20,978 bases of DNA, from positions 1-20,978 of the forward strand of contig CASTMW010000015.1 of assembly GCA_949450265.1 (NCBI GenBank). Direction: 5' to 3'. Positions 8,028-15,960 of the stretch are shown piece by piece. Each line of letters begins with the position of its first letter. The stretch's first letter is position 1. The notes below the pieces were generated by a model that was given only the letters and a program-made list of their open reading frames with translations, had not been told where the DNA came from and did not search any database. The DNA comes from an uncultured Eggerthellaceae bacterium. GTDB taxonomy: Bacteria; Actinomycetota; Coriobacteriia; Coriobacteriales; Eggerthellaceae. The position numbers were made by a program, and so were the translations under genes.

Positions 8028-8507
8028 ATGACGCGACGCGCGATAACCCCTGGCACCTTCGATCCCATCACCCGCGGGCATCTGGACATCATCACGCGGG
8101 CCGCTTCGCTCATGGATGAGGTCATCGTGGCTGTGGCCGCGTCAGCTGGCAAGCACCCCATGTTCAGCCTGCCCGAGCGCACGCAGCTGGTGCGCGAAGC
8201 CACCAGTCATCTACCCAATGTCACCGTGGAGCCCTTCGACAATCTGTTGGTGGATTTTGCGAAGGAGCGCAACGCCAAGGTGATCGTGAAGGGCCTGCGC
8301 GCCATCACCGATTTCGAATACGAGTTCCAGATGAACGCGTTGAACCATCAGCTGGATTACGATCTGGAGACCACCTTCATCATGAGCCCGCCAGAGTTCA
8401 TGTACCTCTCGTCGTCCATCGTGCGTGAACTGGCGTCGCTGGGAGGCGATGTGGAGCAGTTCGTGCCTGCCTGCGTGCAGGCGGTGCTGGCCAAGCGGTT
8501 CGGGTGA
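8028..8507 (+). CDS. coaD: Pantetheine-phosphate adenylyltransferase (PPAT)
   Basis: This enzyme transfers AMP from ATP to 4'-phosphopantetheine, the penultimate step of coenzyme A synthesis, in the cytoplasm. The 159-residue length is typical. PGTFDPITRGHLDII at 8-22 carries the nucleotidyltransferase (T/H)xGH motif, and SSSIVRELA near 128 matches the ISSTxVR motif that binds ATP. ATG 8028 is chosen because GGAAAGGGA lies about 6 bases upstream and the protein then begins MTRRAITPGTFDP like its family. It is a single gene, divergent from hypC. A 20-bp repeat array starts within a few bases of its stop codon, and no conventional terminator is seen directly after it. Confidence 0.95.
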   Translation: MTRRAITPGTFDPITRGHLDIITRAASLMDEVIVAVAASAGKHPMFSLPERTQLVREATSHLPNVTVEPFDNLLVDFAKERNAKVIVKGLRAITDFEYEFQMNALNHQLDYDLETTFIMSPPEFMYLSSSIVRELASLGGDVEQFVPACVQAVLAKRFG

Positions 8508-8509
8508 GG

Positions 8510-8630
8510 TCGCACGGACCTAGACCAGTGCCGTACGGGTCTAGATCAGTACGTCCGGACCCAGATCAGTTTGCACGGACCCAGATCAGCTCGTGCGGCT
8601 CCAGATCAGTTCGCACGGACCTAGGCTCGT
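8510..8630 (+). repeat. Six degenerate 20-bp tandem repeats just after coaD
   Basis: Units are 8510-8529, 8530-8550 (21 bp), 8551-8570, 8571-8590, 8591-8610 and 8611-8630 (half divergent). The approximate consensus is TCGCACGGACCYAGATCAGT; AGATCAG is exact in units 2-5. The array begins 3 bases after the coaD stop. It contains no open gene. The last unit can pair GGACC (8617-8621) with GGTCC (8633-8637). The rest of the 292-base gap to oxc is covered by the entries that follow. Confidence 0.85.
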
Positions 8631-8673
8631 GCGGTCCCTGATGAATGGCCTCTCGTCGGCTTCTTCACATTCT

Positions 8674-8691
8674 CGTTGCCGCAAAGCAACG
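8674..8691 (+). other. Short hairpin between coaD and oxc
   Basis: CGTTGC and GCAACG form a 6-bp stem with a 6-base loop CGCAAA. No T tract follows, so it is not a standard terminator; its role is unknown. Confidence 0.4.
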
Positions 8692-8749
8692 AAACGGTAC
8701 ATGCACTGACGCCGAAGTAACGTGCCGCAGCCGCCCACCATAGCCACCG

Positions 8750-8786
8750 CATTCAGAAACTAGTATCGGGGCAGTGTTTCTAAATG
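8750..8786 (+). promoter_or_regulatory. Inverted repeat adjoining the oxc ribosome binding site
   Basis: CATTCAGAAAC (8750-8760) and GTTTCTAAATG (8776-8786) are inverted copies with one mismatch, separated by 15 bases. The second arm ends directly against the AAGGAGG site (8787-8793) of oxc. It could be an operator or an RNA hairpin controlling access to the ribosome site. No clear promoter is visible in the preceding 100 bases. Confidence 0.5.
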
Positions 8787-8799
8787 AAGGAGGCTCATC

Positions 8800-10554
8800 A
8801 TGACAGGTACCGCTCCGTCCACGACCTTGACGGATTCCCCGCACTATCTGGCTGAGACGCTCATCAAGAGCGGCGTGAAGAACATGTACGGCGTGGTCGG
8901 CATCCCCGTTACCGACTTCGCTCGTATCGCCCAGGGCATGGGCGTGCGCTTCGTTGGCATGCGCCACGAGGAAGATGCGGTGAACGCCGCTGCTGCCGAA
9001 GGGTTCATCGCTGGGCGCCCCGGCATCGCGCTGACCGTATCGGCGCCGGGTTTCCTGAACGGGCTGCCTGCGCTGCTGGAGGCTACGAACAACGGCTGGC
9101 CTGTCATCATGATCGGCGGCAGCTCCACGCGCCATGTGGTGGACATGAAGGAAGGCGAGTACGAGGGGCTCGACCAGATGAACTACGCGAAGGCGTTTGC
9201 CAAGGAATCCTTCCGTATCGATCGCATCGAAGACATCCCGCTCGCGGTGGCGCGTGCCATGCAGATCAGCACGTCGGGACGTCCCGGCGGCGTGTACATC
9301 GACTTCCCTGACGACACGGTGGCGCAGACGCTTGACAAGGCGCAGGCCGACGCCGCGCTTTGGACGGCCGTGAAGGCGCCCGCACCGGTGCCCGCGCAAG
9401 AGAGCATTGACGCGGCGCTGAAGCTGCTGGCTGGCGCGAAGAACCCGCTGATCCTGCTGGGCAAAGGCGCGGCCATCGCGCAGGCCGAAGCCGAGATCAA
9501 GGAGTTCGTCGACAAGACCGACATCCCCTATCAGCCCATGAGCATGGCGAAGGGTCTGATCCCCGACACCGACTCGCACTGCACGGCCAGCTGCCGTGGC
9601 CTGGCGCTGCGCACGGCCGATGTGGTGCTGGTGGTGGGCGCGCGCCTGAATTGGATGTTGAACTTCGGTCAAGGCTGCGAATGGAATCCGGATGTGAAGT
9701 TCATCCAGATGGAGATCGACCCCACTGAAATCGAGAACGCCCGTCCCATCGCCTGTCCGGTGGTGGGCGACCTGAAAGCGGGCCTGCGCATGATGATCGA
9801 CGGCCTTGCCACCACGCCGGTGAAGGCGTCGCAGGCGTGGCTGGATGAGCTGCACGCCGACGCCGAGAAGAACAACGCGAAGTTCGCCGAGCGCCTAACC
9901 TCCGACAAGGTGCCCATGGGCCACTGGAACGCGCTGGGGGCCATCAAGAAGGTCTACGACAAGTACCCGGACATGTACCTGTGCAACGAGGGCGCGAACA
10001 GCTTGGATGACTGTCGTGACGTCATCGACATGTACCAGCCGCGCCATCGTCTCGACTGCGGCACGTGGGGCGTCATGGGCTGCGCTATGGGCTATGCCAT
10101 CGGTGCGGCCATCACCACCGGGCAGAAGGTCCTCTATATCGGCGGCGACTCCGGCTTCGGCTTCGATGGCATGGAAGTGGAGACGGCATGCCGGTTCGGG
10201 TTGCCCATCACGTTCGTGGTGCTGAACAATGGCGGCATCTACCGCGGCGACTTCGAGAACCTGGGCGATAATGGCGACCCCAGCCCGCTCACGCTGTCCT
10301 ATGACGTGCACTACGAGAAGATGATCGAAGCGTTCGGCGGCAAGGGCTACTACGCCACCACGCCAGCCGAGGTAGAGCAGATGGTGGGCGAGGCCGTGGC
10401 ATCCGGCAAGCCCAGTTTTGTGCACGTGCAACTGGCTGAATATGCTGGCAAGGAATCGGGCAATATTGGCAGCCTGAACCCGAAGCCGGTGGTGGGCCCG
10501 CTTGCCACATCCGAATGCACCAAGTATCCCTACGCCGACGGCGCACATATGTAA
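8800..10554 (+). CDS. oxc: Oxalyl-CoA decarboxylase (thiamine diphosphate enzyme)
   Basis: The likely reaction is oxalyl-CoA to formyl-CoA plus CO2, the energy-yielding step of anaerobic oxalate breakdown. The 584-residue protein has the three ThDP-enzyme domains: an N-terminal pyrimidine-binding part with MYGVVGIPVTD and MRHEEDA (the conserved Glu), a central domain, and a C-terminal diphosphate-binding part with GGDSGFGFDGMEVETACR near 449-466 and LNNGGIYRGD near 475-484. The last two, and EYEGLDQMN and RPGGVYIDFP in the N-terminal half, are close to what I recall of Oxalobacter oxalyl-CoA decarboxylase, which separates it from acetolactate synthase. A 2-hydroxyacyl-CoA lyase is the main alternative. 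AAGGAGG lies 6 bases before ATG 8800. The transporter gene downstream is probably co-transcribed. Formyl-CoA transferase (frc), needed to make oxalyl-CoA, is not in the window. Confidence 0.88.
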   Translation: MTGTAPSTTLTDSPHYLAETLIKSGVKNMYGVVGIPVTDFARIAQGMGVRFVGMRHEEDAVNAAAAEGFIAGRPGIALTVSAPGFLNGLPALLEATNNGWPVIMIGGSSTRHVVDMKEGEYEGLDQMNYAKAFAKESFRIDRIEDIPLAVARAMQISTSGRPGGVYIDFPDDTVAQTLDKAQADAALWTAVKAPAPVPAQESIDAALKLLAGAKNPLILLGKGAAIAQAEAEIKEFVDKTDIPYQPMSMAKGLIPDTDSHCTASCRGLALRTADVVLVVGARLNWMLNFGQGCEWNPDVKFIQMEIDPTEIENARPIACPVVGDLKAGLRMMIDGLATTPVKASQAWLDELHADAEKNNAKFAERLTSDKVPMGHWNALGAIKKVYDKYPDMYLCNEGANSLDDCRDVIDMYQPRHRLDCGTWGVMGCAMGYAIGAAITTGQKVLYIGGDSGFGFDGMEVETACRFGLPITFVVLNNGGIYRGDFENLGDNGDPSPLTLSYDVHYEKMIEAFGGKGYYATTPAEVEQMVGEAVASGKPSFVHVQLAEYAGKESGNIGSLNPKPVVGPLATSECTKYPYADGAHM

Positions 10555-10562
10555 GAGGCAAT

Positions 10563-10601
10563 GCCTTCCGGCTGGCCAGAGCGGCTGGCTGGCCGGAAGG
10601 C
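10563..10601 (+). other. Strong intercistronic hairpin between oxc and transporter
   Basis: The 39 bases fold into a 17-bp stem with two G-T pairs and a 5-base loop (outer arms GCCTTCCGGC and GCCGGAAGGC). No T tract follows, so it may be an RNA-stability or partial-termination element rather than a full terminator. Confidence 0.65.
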
Positions 10602-10639
10602 GACCGGAAAGATACCAAGAGAAAAGGAAAGGGGGCATC

Positions 10640-11791
10640 ATGGAAAAGATCATCGTTGAAGATATCCTTCCTATTCTGGTGATCATGGCACTGGGCTTCT
10701 TCTGCGGTAAGTTCAAGTTCTTCGATGATGACCAACGGCAAGGTTTGAACAAGGTCGTGCTGAACATAGCATTGCCGGCAGCGCTCTTCATTTCCATCGT
10801 GAAGGCGACGCGGGAGATGCTTGCAGCGGACATCCTGCTCACGGTGCTCGGGTTCGTGGGCATCGTGGTCATGTTCATGCTCAGCTTCTTGCTGTGTCGC
10901 TTGCTGTTCAAGCACAACATCCAAGAAGCGGCAGTATGCGCGTTGATCGCTGGCTCGCCCACCATCGGCTTCCTCGGCTTCGCCGTGCTGGACCCCATCT
11001 ACGGTGACACCATCGACACCAACCTGGTCATCGCCATCATCTCCATCGTGGTCAATGCGGTCACCATCCCCATCGGCTACTACCTCATCAATCTGGGCCA
11101 GACGAAGGCGAAGGCGAAGGCGGCGGCTGCTCTGGCGGCCGGGGCCGATGCCACGCATCCCGATGTGAAGGCCGCGCCCGTGTCCGAGCACGAGGCCAAG
11201 GCACACATGGAGGCCACCGGCGAATCGAAGGAGATCGATATCTCCACGGCGGTGAACCCCGACAAGACCAAGGCGTCTGCGGACGGCAGCAAGCCTGCCA
11301 AGAAGAAGATGAATCCGAACGTAGCAGCCATCCTGAACGCGCTGAAGCAGCCGGTCTGCTGGGCGCCGCTGCTAGCCGTGGTGTTCGTGCTCATCGGCAT
11401 CCGCGTGCCCGATTGGATCGATCCCACGTTCGAGCTGATCGCGAAGGCGAACAGCGGCGTGGCTGTGCTGGCAGCGGGCATCGCGCTTTCCACCGTGAAG
11501 TTCAGCTTGGGGCTCGAGACCATCTGGAACACGTTCTACCGCCTGATCCTGACCCCAGCGGTGTTCTTGATCGTGGGGCTGCTGTGTGGCATGGCGGGCG
11601 ATGGCGACAAGCTGTCCATGCTGGTCATGTCGGTGGCGCTGCCGCCTGCGTTCAGCGGCATCATCATAGCCAGCCGCTTCAATATCTACGTGAAGGAAGG
11701 CGCGTCCACCACGGCTGTGGCAACCGTGTGCTTCGCCGCCACCTGCATCCTGTGGGTGTGGTTGGTGCCCATCATCACGCACATCTTCTGA
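10640..11791 (+). CDS. AEC (auxin efflux carrier) family transporter
   Basis: The 383-residue product is an inner-membrane carrier with about ten hydrophobic helices in two sets of five. The first set spans about 8-150, including the family motif LNKVVLNIALPAALF at 36-50. The second set spans about 237-383. Between them is a long charged cytoplasmic loop, about 153-226, rich in Lys/Ala (TKAKAKAAAALAAGAD to KPAKKKMNP), longer than in most relatives. AEC proteins move organic anions such as malate, malonate or auxin-like acids. Placement 85 bases behind oxc suggests an oxalate, formate or related dicarboxylate substrate, but this is inference from context only. ATG 10640 is chosen for AAAGGGGG 4-5 bases upstream. 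A perfect terminator follows at 11899. Confidence 0.85.
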   Translation: MEKIIVEDILPILVIMALGFFCGKFKFFDDDQRQGLNKVVLNIALPAALFISIVKATREMLAADILLTVLGFVGIVVMFMLSFLLCRLLFKHNIQEAAVCALIAGSPTIGFLGFAVLDPIYGDTIDTNLVIAIISIVVNAVTIPIGYYLINLGQTKAKAKAAAALAAGADATHPDVKAAPVSEHEAKAHMEATGESKEIDISTAVNPDKTKASADGSKPAKKKMNPNVAAILNALKQPVCWAPLLAVVFVLIGIRVPDWIDPTFELIAKANSGVAVLAAGIALSTVKFSLGLETIWNTFYRLILTPAVFLIVGLLCGMAGDGDKLSMLVMSVALPPAFSGIIIASRFNIYVKEGASTTAVATVCFAATCILWVWLVPIITHIF

Positions 11792-11898
11792 CGCGACGCT
11801 CTGGGCATAGCGCGTGGCGCTTCGGCTCCAGCGCGCTGCGAACGCAGACTTCCCCGAGCGACAGCACTCTCAGCCTCTGGTGCTGCTGCTACCCTATA

Positions 11899-11924
11899 GG
11901 AAAGCCCCCGCTCGGGGGCTTTCC
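11899..11924 (+). terminator. Terminator of the oxc-transporter unit
   Basis: GGAAAGCCCCC (11899-11909) and GGGGGCTTTCC (11914-11924) form a perfect 11-bp stem with loop GCTC. The T run is inside the 3' arm. Bases 11792-11898 before it hold no gene or other feature that I can see. Confidence 0.8.
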
Positions 11925-11939
11925 GTTCGTTGGGCGACC

Positions 11940-11970
11940 TTTCGCGAATGATCGAAGCAGCTTTCGCGAA
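11940..11970. promoter_or_regulatory. Pair of TTTCGCGAA palindromic boxes upstream of nifJ
   Basis: TTTCGCGAA occurs at 11940-11948 and again at 11962-11970, 22 bases apart (two helical turns), each with a palindromic core TTCGCGAA. This fits a dimeric regulator binding cooperatively. The core recurs at 16169-16176 upstream of the next gene. Confidence 0.45.
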
Positions 11971-12001
11971 CCGCCGGATCGCTGCTGGTCAGGTTGTCGA
12001 A

Positions 12002-12092
12002 GGCGGGTCCTGCGCCCGCCCTAGCGCGAGCATTCAGGTATCTGTTTCTCTACGAGTGCGCGGCCTGCGCGATGCTGCGGGACGTCGTCCCG
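12002..12092 (+). other. nifJ leader with two small hairpins
   Basis: GGCGGG/CCCGCC (12002-12007 with 12015-12020, 7-base loop) and CGGGAC/GTCCCG (12078-12083 with 12087-12092, 3-base loop) lie in the region between the preceding terminator and nifJ. No consensus promoter is clear in 11925-12132, and no reading frame there looks like a gene. Confidence 0.4.
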
Positions 12093-12120
12093 TACCATCG
12101 GAGCGAGAATGGCGAAGGCG

Positions 12121-12127
12121 AAGGAGG
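12121..12127 (+). promoter_or_regulatory. Ribosome binding site that fixes the nifJ start
   Basis: AAGGAGG lies 5 bases before ATG 12133. An in-frame ATG at 12109 would place this site inside the gene and has no site of its own. Confidence 0.8.
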
Positions 12128-12132
12128 ACCTC

Positions 12133-15100
12133 ATGCCCAACGACGTTTCCGGAGTTGCTCAGAGCGCTCACGGCCCGCAGCAGAAGACCGGCGACCGCGC
12201 CACGCTCTCCGGCATGCAGGCGGCGGCCTATGCGGCCTATGCGCTGTCGGATGCAGCCACCATCTTCCCCATCACGCCTGCCTCGCACATGTCCGAGCAG
12301 ATCGAAGCGTGGTCGGTGGCGGGCCGCAAGAACCTGATGGGCGCGCCCGTACAGGTGAAGGAGATGCAATCCGAGAAGGGCGCAGCGGGGGCGCTGCATG
12401 GCTGCCTGTCGGGCGGAGCGCTGGCCTCCACGTTCACGGCCAGCCAAGGGCTCATGCTGATGATCCCTAACATGTACAAGATATCTGGCGAGCTGTTGCC
12501 GGGCGTGTTCCATGTGACGTGCCGGTCGCTGGCGGCGCATGCGCTGTCCATCTTCGGTGACCATCAGGATCTCATGGCCACGCGCGCCACTGGGGTCGCC
12601 ATGCTTGGCTCGGCCAGTGTGCAGGAGTGCATGGACCTAAGCCTGGTGGCGCATCTGTCGGCCATCCAAGGCAGCCTGCCGTTCGTGCATTTCTTCGACG
12701 GTTTCCGCACCTCTGACGAGATCGCCACCATTCAGGTCATCAGTCAGGAGGACATGGGCACGTTGGTCGATTGGGATGCGGTCCAGCGCTTCCGCGACCG
12801 CGCCATGGACCCGCTGCATCCTATGGTGCGCGGCACCGCGCAGAACTCCGATATCTACTTCCAGAACCGCGAGGCGCCGAATCGGCTCTATGACGCGCTG
12901 CCCGGCATCGTGCAGGCGAACATGGATGCGGTGGCGAAGCTGACCGGGCGGCAGTACCGTCTGTTCGACTACATGGGCGCGCCCGACGCGCAGTATGTGG
13001 TGGTCACCATGGGCAGCAGCTGCGACGTGATGGACGAAGCGGTGCGCTGGCTGGTGGCGCAGGGTCGCAACGTGGGCGTGGTGAAGGTGCGCCTGTATCG
13101 GCCGTTCTCGGCGCAGGCGCTGATGGATGCCATCCCTGCCACGGCGAAGGTGGTGTGTGCGCTCGATCGCACGAAGGAGCCGGGCAGCCAGGGCGAACCG
13201 CTCATGCAGGACGTGGCTATGGCCGTGCTTAGCAGTGGGCGCGCGGGCGTGCGCGTGATCGGCGGCCGCTATGGGCTGTCGTCGAAGGACTTCACGCCCG
13301 CCATGGCGGTGGCCGTCTTCGACAACATGGCTGCGCCCGATCCGAAGCCGCGCTTCACAGTGGGCATCACCGACGATCTGACCGACCTTTCCCTGCCCGT
13401 TGGGACCGAGCCGCCCACCATGCCCGCAGGCGTCAGCCAAAGCGTCTTCTACGGGTTCGGCAGCGACGGCACGGTGGGCGCTAACAAGCAGGCGGCGCGC
13501 ATCCTGGGCGATCATGCGGGCAAGTGGGTGCAGGAATACAGCTGGTTCGACTCGAAGAAGTCGGGTGGGTTGACCATCAGCTACCTGCGTGCGGGCGATG
13601 CGCCCATCCATGCGCCGTACCTGATAAGCGGCGCAGATTACGTGGCCTGTCACAAGGACATCTATGTAACGCGCGGCTACCCCATGACCGAGCCTTTGCG
13701 CGATGGCGGTGTGTTCGTGCTGAACAGCGGATGGAGCCTGCATGATATGGAACGCATCTTCCCCGCGTCGTTCAAGCGCGGGCTGGCAGTCAAGCATGCG
13801 CAGCTGTACAACATCAACGCAGCGAAGCTGGCGGCGAAGGTGGGCCTGGGCGCCCGCATCAACATGATCATGGAAACAGCGTTCCTGAAGCTATTCGGCG
13901 GCGTGGATTTCCAGCGTGCTGTGGGCTTCTTGAAGGACGATATCCGCGCGATGTACGCCAGCAAGGGCGAAGATGTGGTGCAGATGAATCTGCGTGCGGT
14001 TGATGCGGCACTGGATTCGCTCGAGCGCATCGAATATCCGAAGAGCTGGGCGCATGCGGAAGAAGAGCAGCCTGCCATGCCGGATCAGCCTGCCACGTCC
14101 TACGACCCGCAAACGGCCTACGTGCGCGACATCATGTGGCCCATGGAGCGCTTGCAGGGCGACAGCCTGCCTACCAGCGCGTTCAGCCCCGACGGGTTCG
14201 TGCCGCTCGGTGGCACCGCGCACGAGAAGCGGCGTGTGGCCTACCAGGTTCCCGAATGGGACTTCTCGAAGTGTGTGCAATGCTATCAGTGCTCGCTCGT
14301 GTGCCCGCATGCCGCCATCCGTCCGTATGTGGCCGAGCCCGACGAGCTGCACGGCGCGCCCGAAACGTATCGCACGGTGCCAGCCAAGTTGAAAGCGCTC
14401 TCGGGGATGCAGTTCCGTATCCAGGTATACCCCGAGGATTGCGTGGGCTGCGGCAGCTGCGCGTTCAACTGCCCGGCGCCTGGCAAGGCATTGCACATGA
14501 AGCCGCTGGAAACGCAGCTGGACACACAGAAGGCCAACTTGCAGTTCGCGCAGGACAACATCAGCATCAAGGATGATCGTGTGCCGCCCACCACGGTGCC
14601 CGGTACGCAGCTGCAACAGCCCTTGCTGGAATTCAGCGGGTGCTGCGGTGGCTGTGGCGAGACGCCGCATGTGAAGCTGCTCACGCAGCTATTCGGCGAT
14701 CGGCTTATCATCGCGAACGCCACCGGGTGCTCGTCCATCTGGGGCGGCTACGCGCCTGCGCTGCCGTATTGTACGAACCGCCACGGGCACGGTCCGGCGT
14801 GGGGCAATTCGCTGTTCGAGGACAATGCCGAGTACGGGTACGGCATCATGAAGGCGGTGAAGGTGCGCCGCGATGCGCTGGTGGACGACGTGCGCACAGC
14901 ATTAGGGGAGGGCGATGGGCCCGTCGCATCGGACGCTTCAAAGGACACGGGAAGCGCAGGTGCGAAGGTACCCGATGACGTGGCGAAGCTCATGCGAACA
15001 TGGCTTGCCGTGCGCGACGACGGCGACGCATCGCTTCCGGCGGGGCAAGCGGTGGTGGACGCGCTGCGGCCCATCACGGGCGACGACCCGGTGTTGAACC

Positions 15101-15873
15101 GCATCCTGGGCAACGCCGACATGTTCCAGAAGAAGTCCGTCTGGGCGGTTGGAGGCGACGGGTGGGCCTTCGACATCGACTACGGTGGCCTGGACGAAGT
15201 GCTGGCCTCGGGTGAGAACATCAATGTGCTGGTGCTGGACACGGAAGGCTACTCGAACACCGGCGGCGAGATGAGCAAGGCCACGCAGCTGGGGTCGGTC
15301 AGCTCGTTCAGCCTGAACGGCAAGGACACGCCGAAGAAGCGTCTGGCGCGCATGGTGATGCAGTACGACTACGTGTATGTGGCGCAGGTGTGCTTCGCGG
15401 CGGATATGCAGCAGACTATCACCGCGTTGCGCGAGGCTGAGGCTTACGATGGGCCCAGCATCGTGGTGGCGCTCTGCCCGTGCATCAGCTGGGGCTTGAA
15501 GGCGGGCATGGGCACGGCCACCGGCGCTTGCAAGGATGCGGTGCGCACAGGGTATTGGACGCTCTGGCGCTTCAGTCCTGATCGGGCGCATGCGGGCGAG
15601 GCCCCGCTGACCATTGACAGCGCCACTCCCGAGGGCGAGGCTGCGTTGCGCGAGTTCCTTATGGGACAGGATCGTTTCGCCCGCTTGGCAGCGCGCAAGC
15701 CCGATTTGAGCGCGCGCCTGCAGACCGAGCTGGCGAAGGAGCGTCAGACCAATCGCGTTGAATTGGAGGGGTTCGCCCAGGTCGTCGGGTCGTCGCAGGT
15801 CGTCGGACCAGCTCAGATTGTCGGGTCTTCTCAGATCGCCGAGCCGTCCCCAAGCCGCAGCCAATCCGATTGA
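12133..15873 (+). CDS. nifJ: Pyruvate:ferredoxin (flavodoxin) oxidoreductase
   Basis: This cytoplasmic enzyme oxidises pyruvate and CoA to acetyl-CoA and CO2, passing electrons to ferredoxin; it is a central reaction in anaerobes. The single-chain product has 1246 residues. The N-terminal domain carries IFPITPASHMSEQ. Two [4Fe-4S] motifs follow: Cys 714/717/720/724 and 770/773/776/780. The proximal cluster and ThDP domain have CCGGCGE (Cys 838 and 841), ATGCSSIWGG (Cys 866) and CPCISWG (Cys 1117 likely the fourth ligand). GGDGWAFDIDYGG and DTEGYSNTGGEMSKATQ form the ThDP/Mg site. It is some 50-70 residues longer than typical (about 1170-1200). The excess is an insert near 930-965 and a C-terminal tail of hexapeptide repeats (QVVGSS, QVVGPA, QIVGSS). 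A gene of its own, with terminators on both sides. Confidence 0.97.
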   Translation: MPNDVSGVAQSAHGPQQKTGDRATLSGMQAAAYAAYALSDAATIFPITPASHMSEQIEAWSVAGRKNLMGAPVQVKEMQSEKGAAGALHGCLSGGALASTFTASQGLMLMIPNMYKISGELLPGVFHVTCRSLAAHALSIFGDHQDLMATRATGVAMLGSASVQECMDLSLVAHLSAIQGSLPFVHFFDGFRTSDEIATIQVISQEDMGTLVDWDAVQRFRDRAMDPLHPMVRGTAQNSDIYFQNREAPNRLYDALPGIVQANMDAVAKLTGRQYRLFDYMGAPDAQYVVVTMGSSCDVMDEAVRWLVAQGRNVGVVKVRLYRPFSAQALMDAIPATAKVVCALDRTKEPGSQGEPLMQDVAMAVLSSGRAGVRVIGGRYGLSSKDFTPAMAVAVFDNMAAPDPKPRFTVGITDDLTDLSLPVGTEPPTMPAGVSQSVFYGFGSDGTVGANKQAARILGDHAGKWVQEYSWFDSKKSGGLTISYLRAGDAPIHAPYLISGADYVACHKDIYVTRGYPMTEPLRDGGVFVLNSGWSLHDMERIFPASFKRGLAVKHAQLYNINAAKLAAKVGLGARINMIMETAFLKLFGGVDFQRAVGFLKDDIRAMYASKGEDVVQMNLRAVDAALDSLERIEYPKSWAHAEEEQPAMPDQPATSYDPQTAYVRDIMWPMERLQGDSLPTSAFSPDGFVPLGGTAHEKRRVAYQVPEWDFSKCVQCYQCSLVCPHAAIRPYVAEPDELHGAPETYRTVPAKLKALSGMQFRIQVYPEDCVGCGSCAFNCPAPGKALHMKPLETQLDTQKANLQFAQDNISIKDDRVPPTTVPGTQLQQPLLEFSGCCGGCGETPHVKLLTQLFGDRLIIANATGCSSIWGGYAPALPYCTNRHGHGPAWGNSLFEDNAEYGYGIMKAVKVRRDALVDDVRTALGEGDGPVASDASKDTGSAGAKVPDDVAKLMRTWLAVRDDGDASLPAGQAVVDALRPITGDDPVLNRILGNADMFQKKSVWAVGGDGWAFDIDYGGLDEVLASGENINVLVLDTEGYSNTGGEMSKATQLGSVSSFSLNGKDTPKKRLARMVMQYDYVYVAQVCFAADMQQTITALREAEAYDGPSIVVALCPCISWGLKAGMGTATGACKDAVRTGYWTLWRFSPDRAHAGEAPLTIDSATPEGEAALREFLMGQDRFARLAARKPDLSARLQTELAKERQTNRVELEGFAQVVGSSQVVGPAQIVGSSQIAEPSPSRSQSD
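15778..15849 (+). repeat. Four 18-bp tandem repeats in the 3' end of nifJ
   Basis: Units start at 15778, 15796, 15814 and 15832, each beginning CAG, and encode QVVGSS, QVVGPA, QIVGSS and QIAEPS. They form a tail beyond the usual end of the enzyme. Confidence 0.8.
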
Positions 15874-15874
15874 G

Positions 15875-15922
15875 TATGTGTCATTGAATATATGACATGG
15901 TCAAATACATGTTTGACACATA
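15875..15922. promoter_or_regulatory. Nested operator-like dyads in AT-rich island
   Basis: Three inverted repeats share TGTCA/TGACA half-sites: TGTCAT-N7-ATGACA at 15879-15897, GTCAAA-N6-TTTGAC at 15900-15917, and TATGTGTCA (15875-15883) with TGACACATA (15914-15922). The last two overlap the -35 box of the promoter at 15913. The region 15874-15960 is about 31% GC by count. No regulator family is identified. Confidence 0.55.
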
Positions 15923-15941
15923 TTAGATATAGTCTTATATT
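15913..15941 (+). promoter_or_regulatory. Near-consensus sigma-70 type promoter
   Basis: TTGACA (15913-15918), a 17-base spacer and TATATT (15936-15941). Transcription would start near 15948 and run into the hairpin at 15961. It is the best promoter match I see in the window. Confidence 0.75.
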
Positions 15942-15960
15942 GAGTACGGTCTGAAATGCA

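Noticed and set aside
8510..8630. Repeat array as a CRISPR array
   Set aside because: Units are contiguous, 20 bp, without unique spacers, and no cas genes are present.
10640..11791. Naming the transporter as an oxalate/formate antiporter
   Set aside because: Only its position supports this; known OxlT belongs to a different family and AEC substrates cannot be read from sequence.
12109..12132. Earlier ATG start for nifJ
   Set aside because: The AAGGAGG site at 12121-12127 would lie within the gene, and it is ideally placed for ATG 12133.
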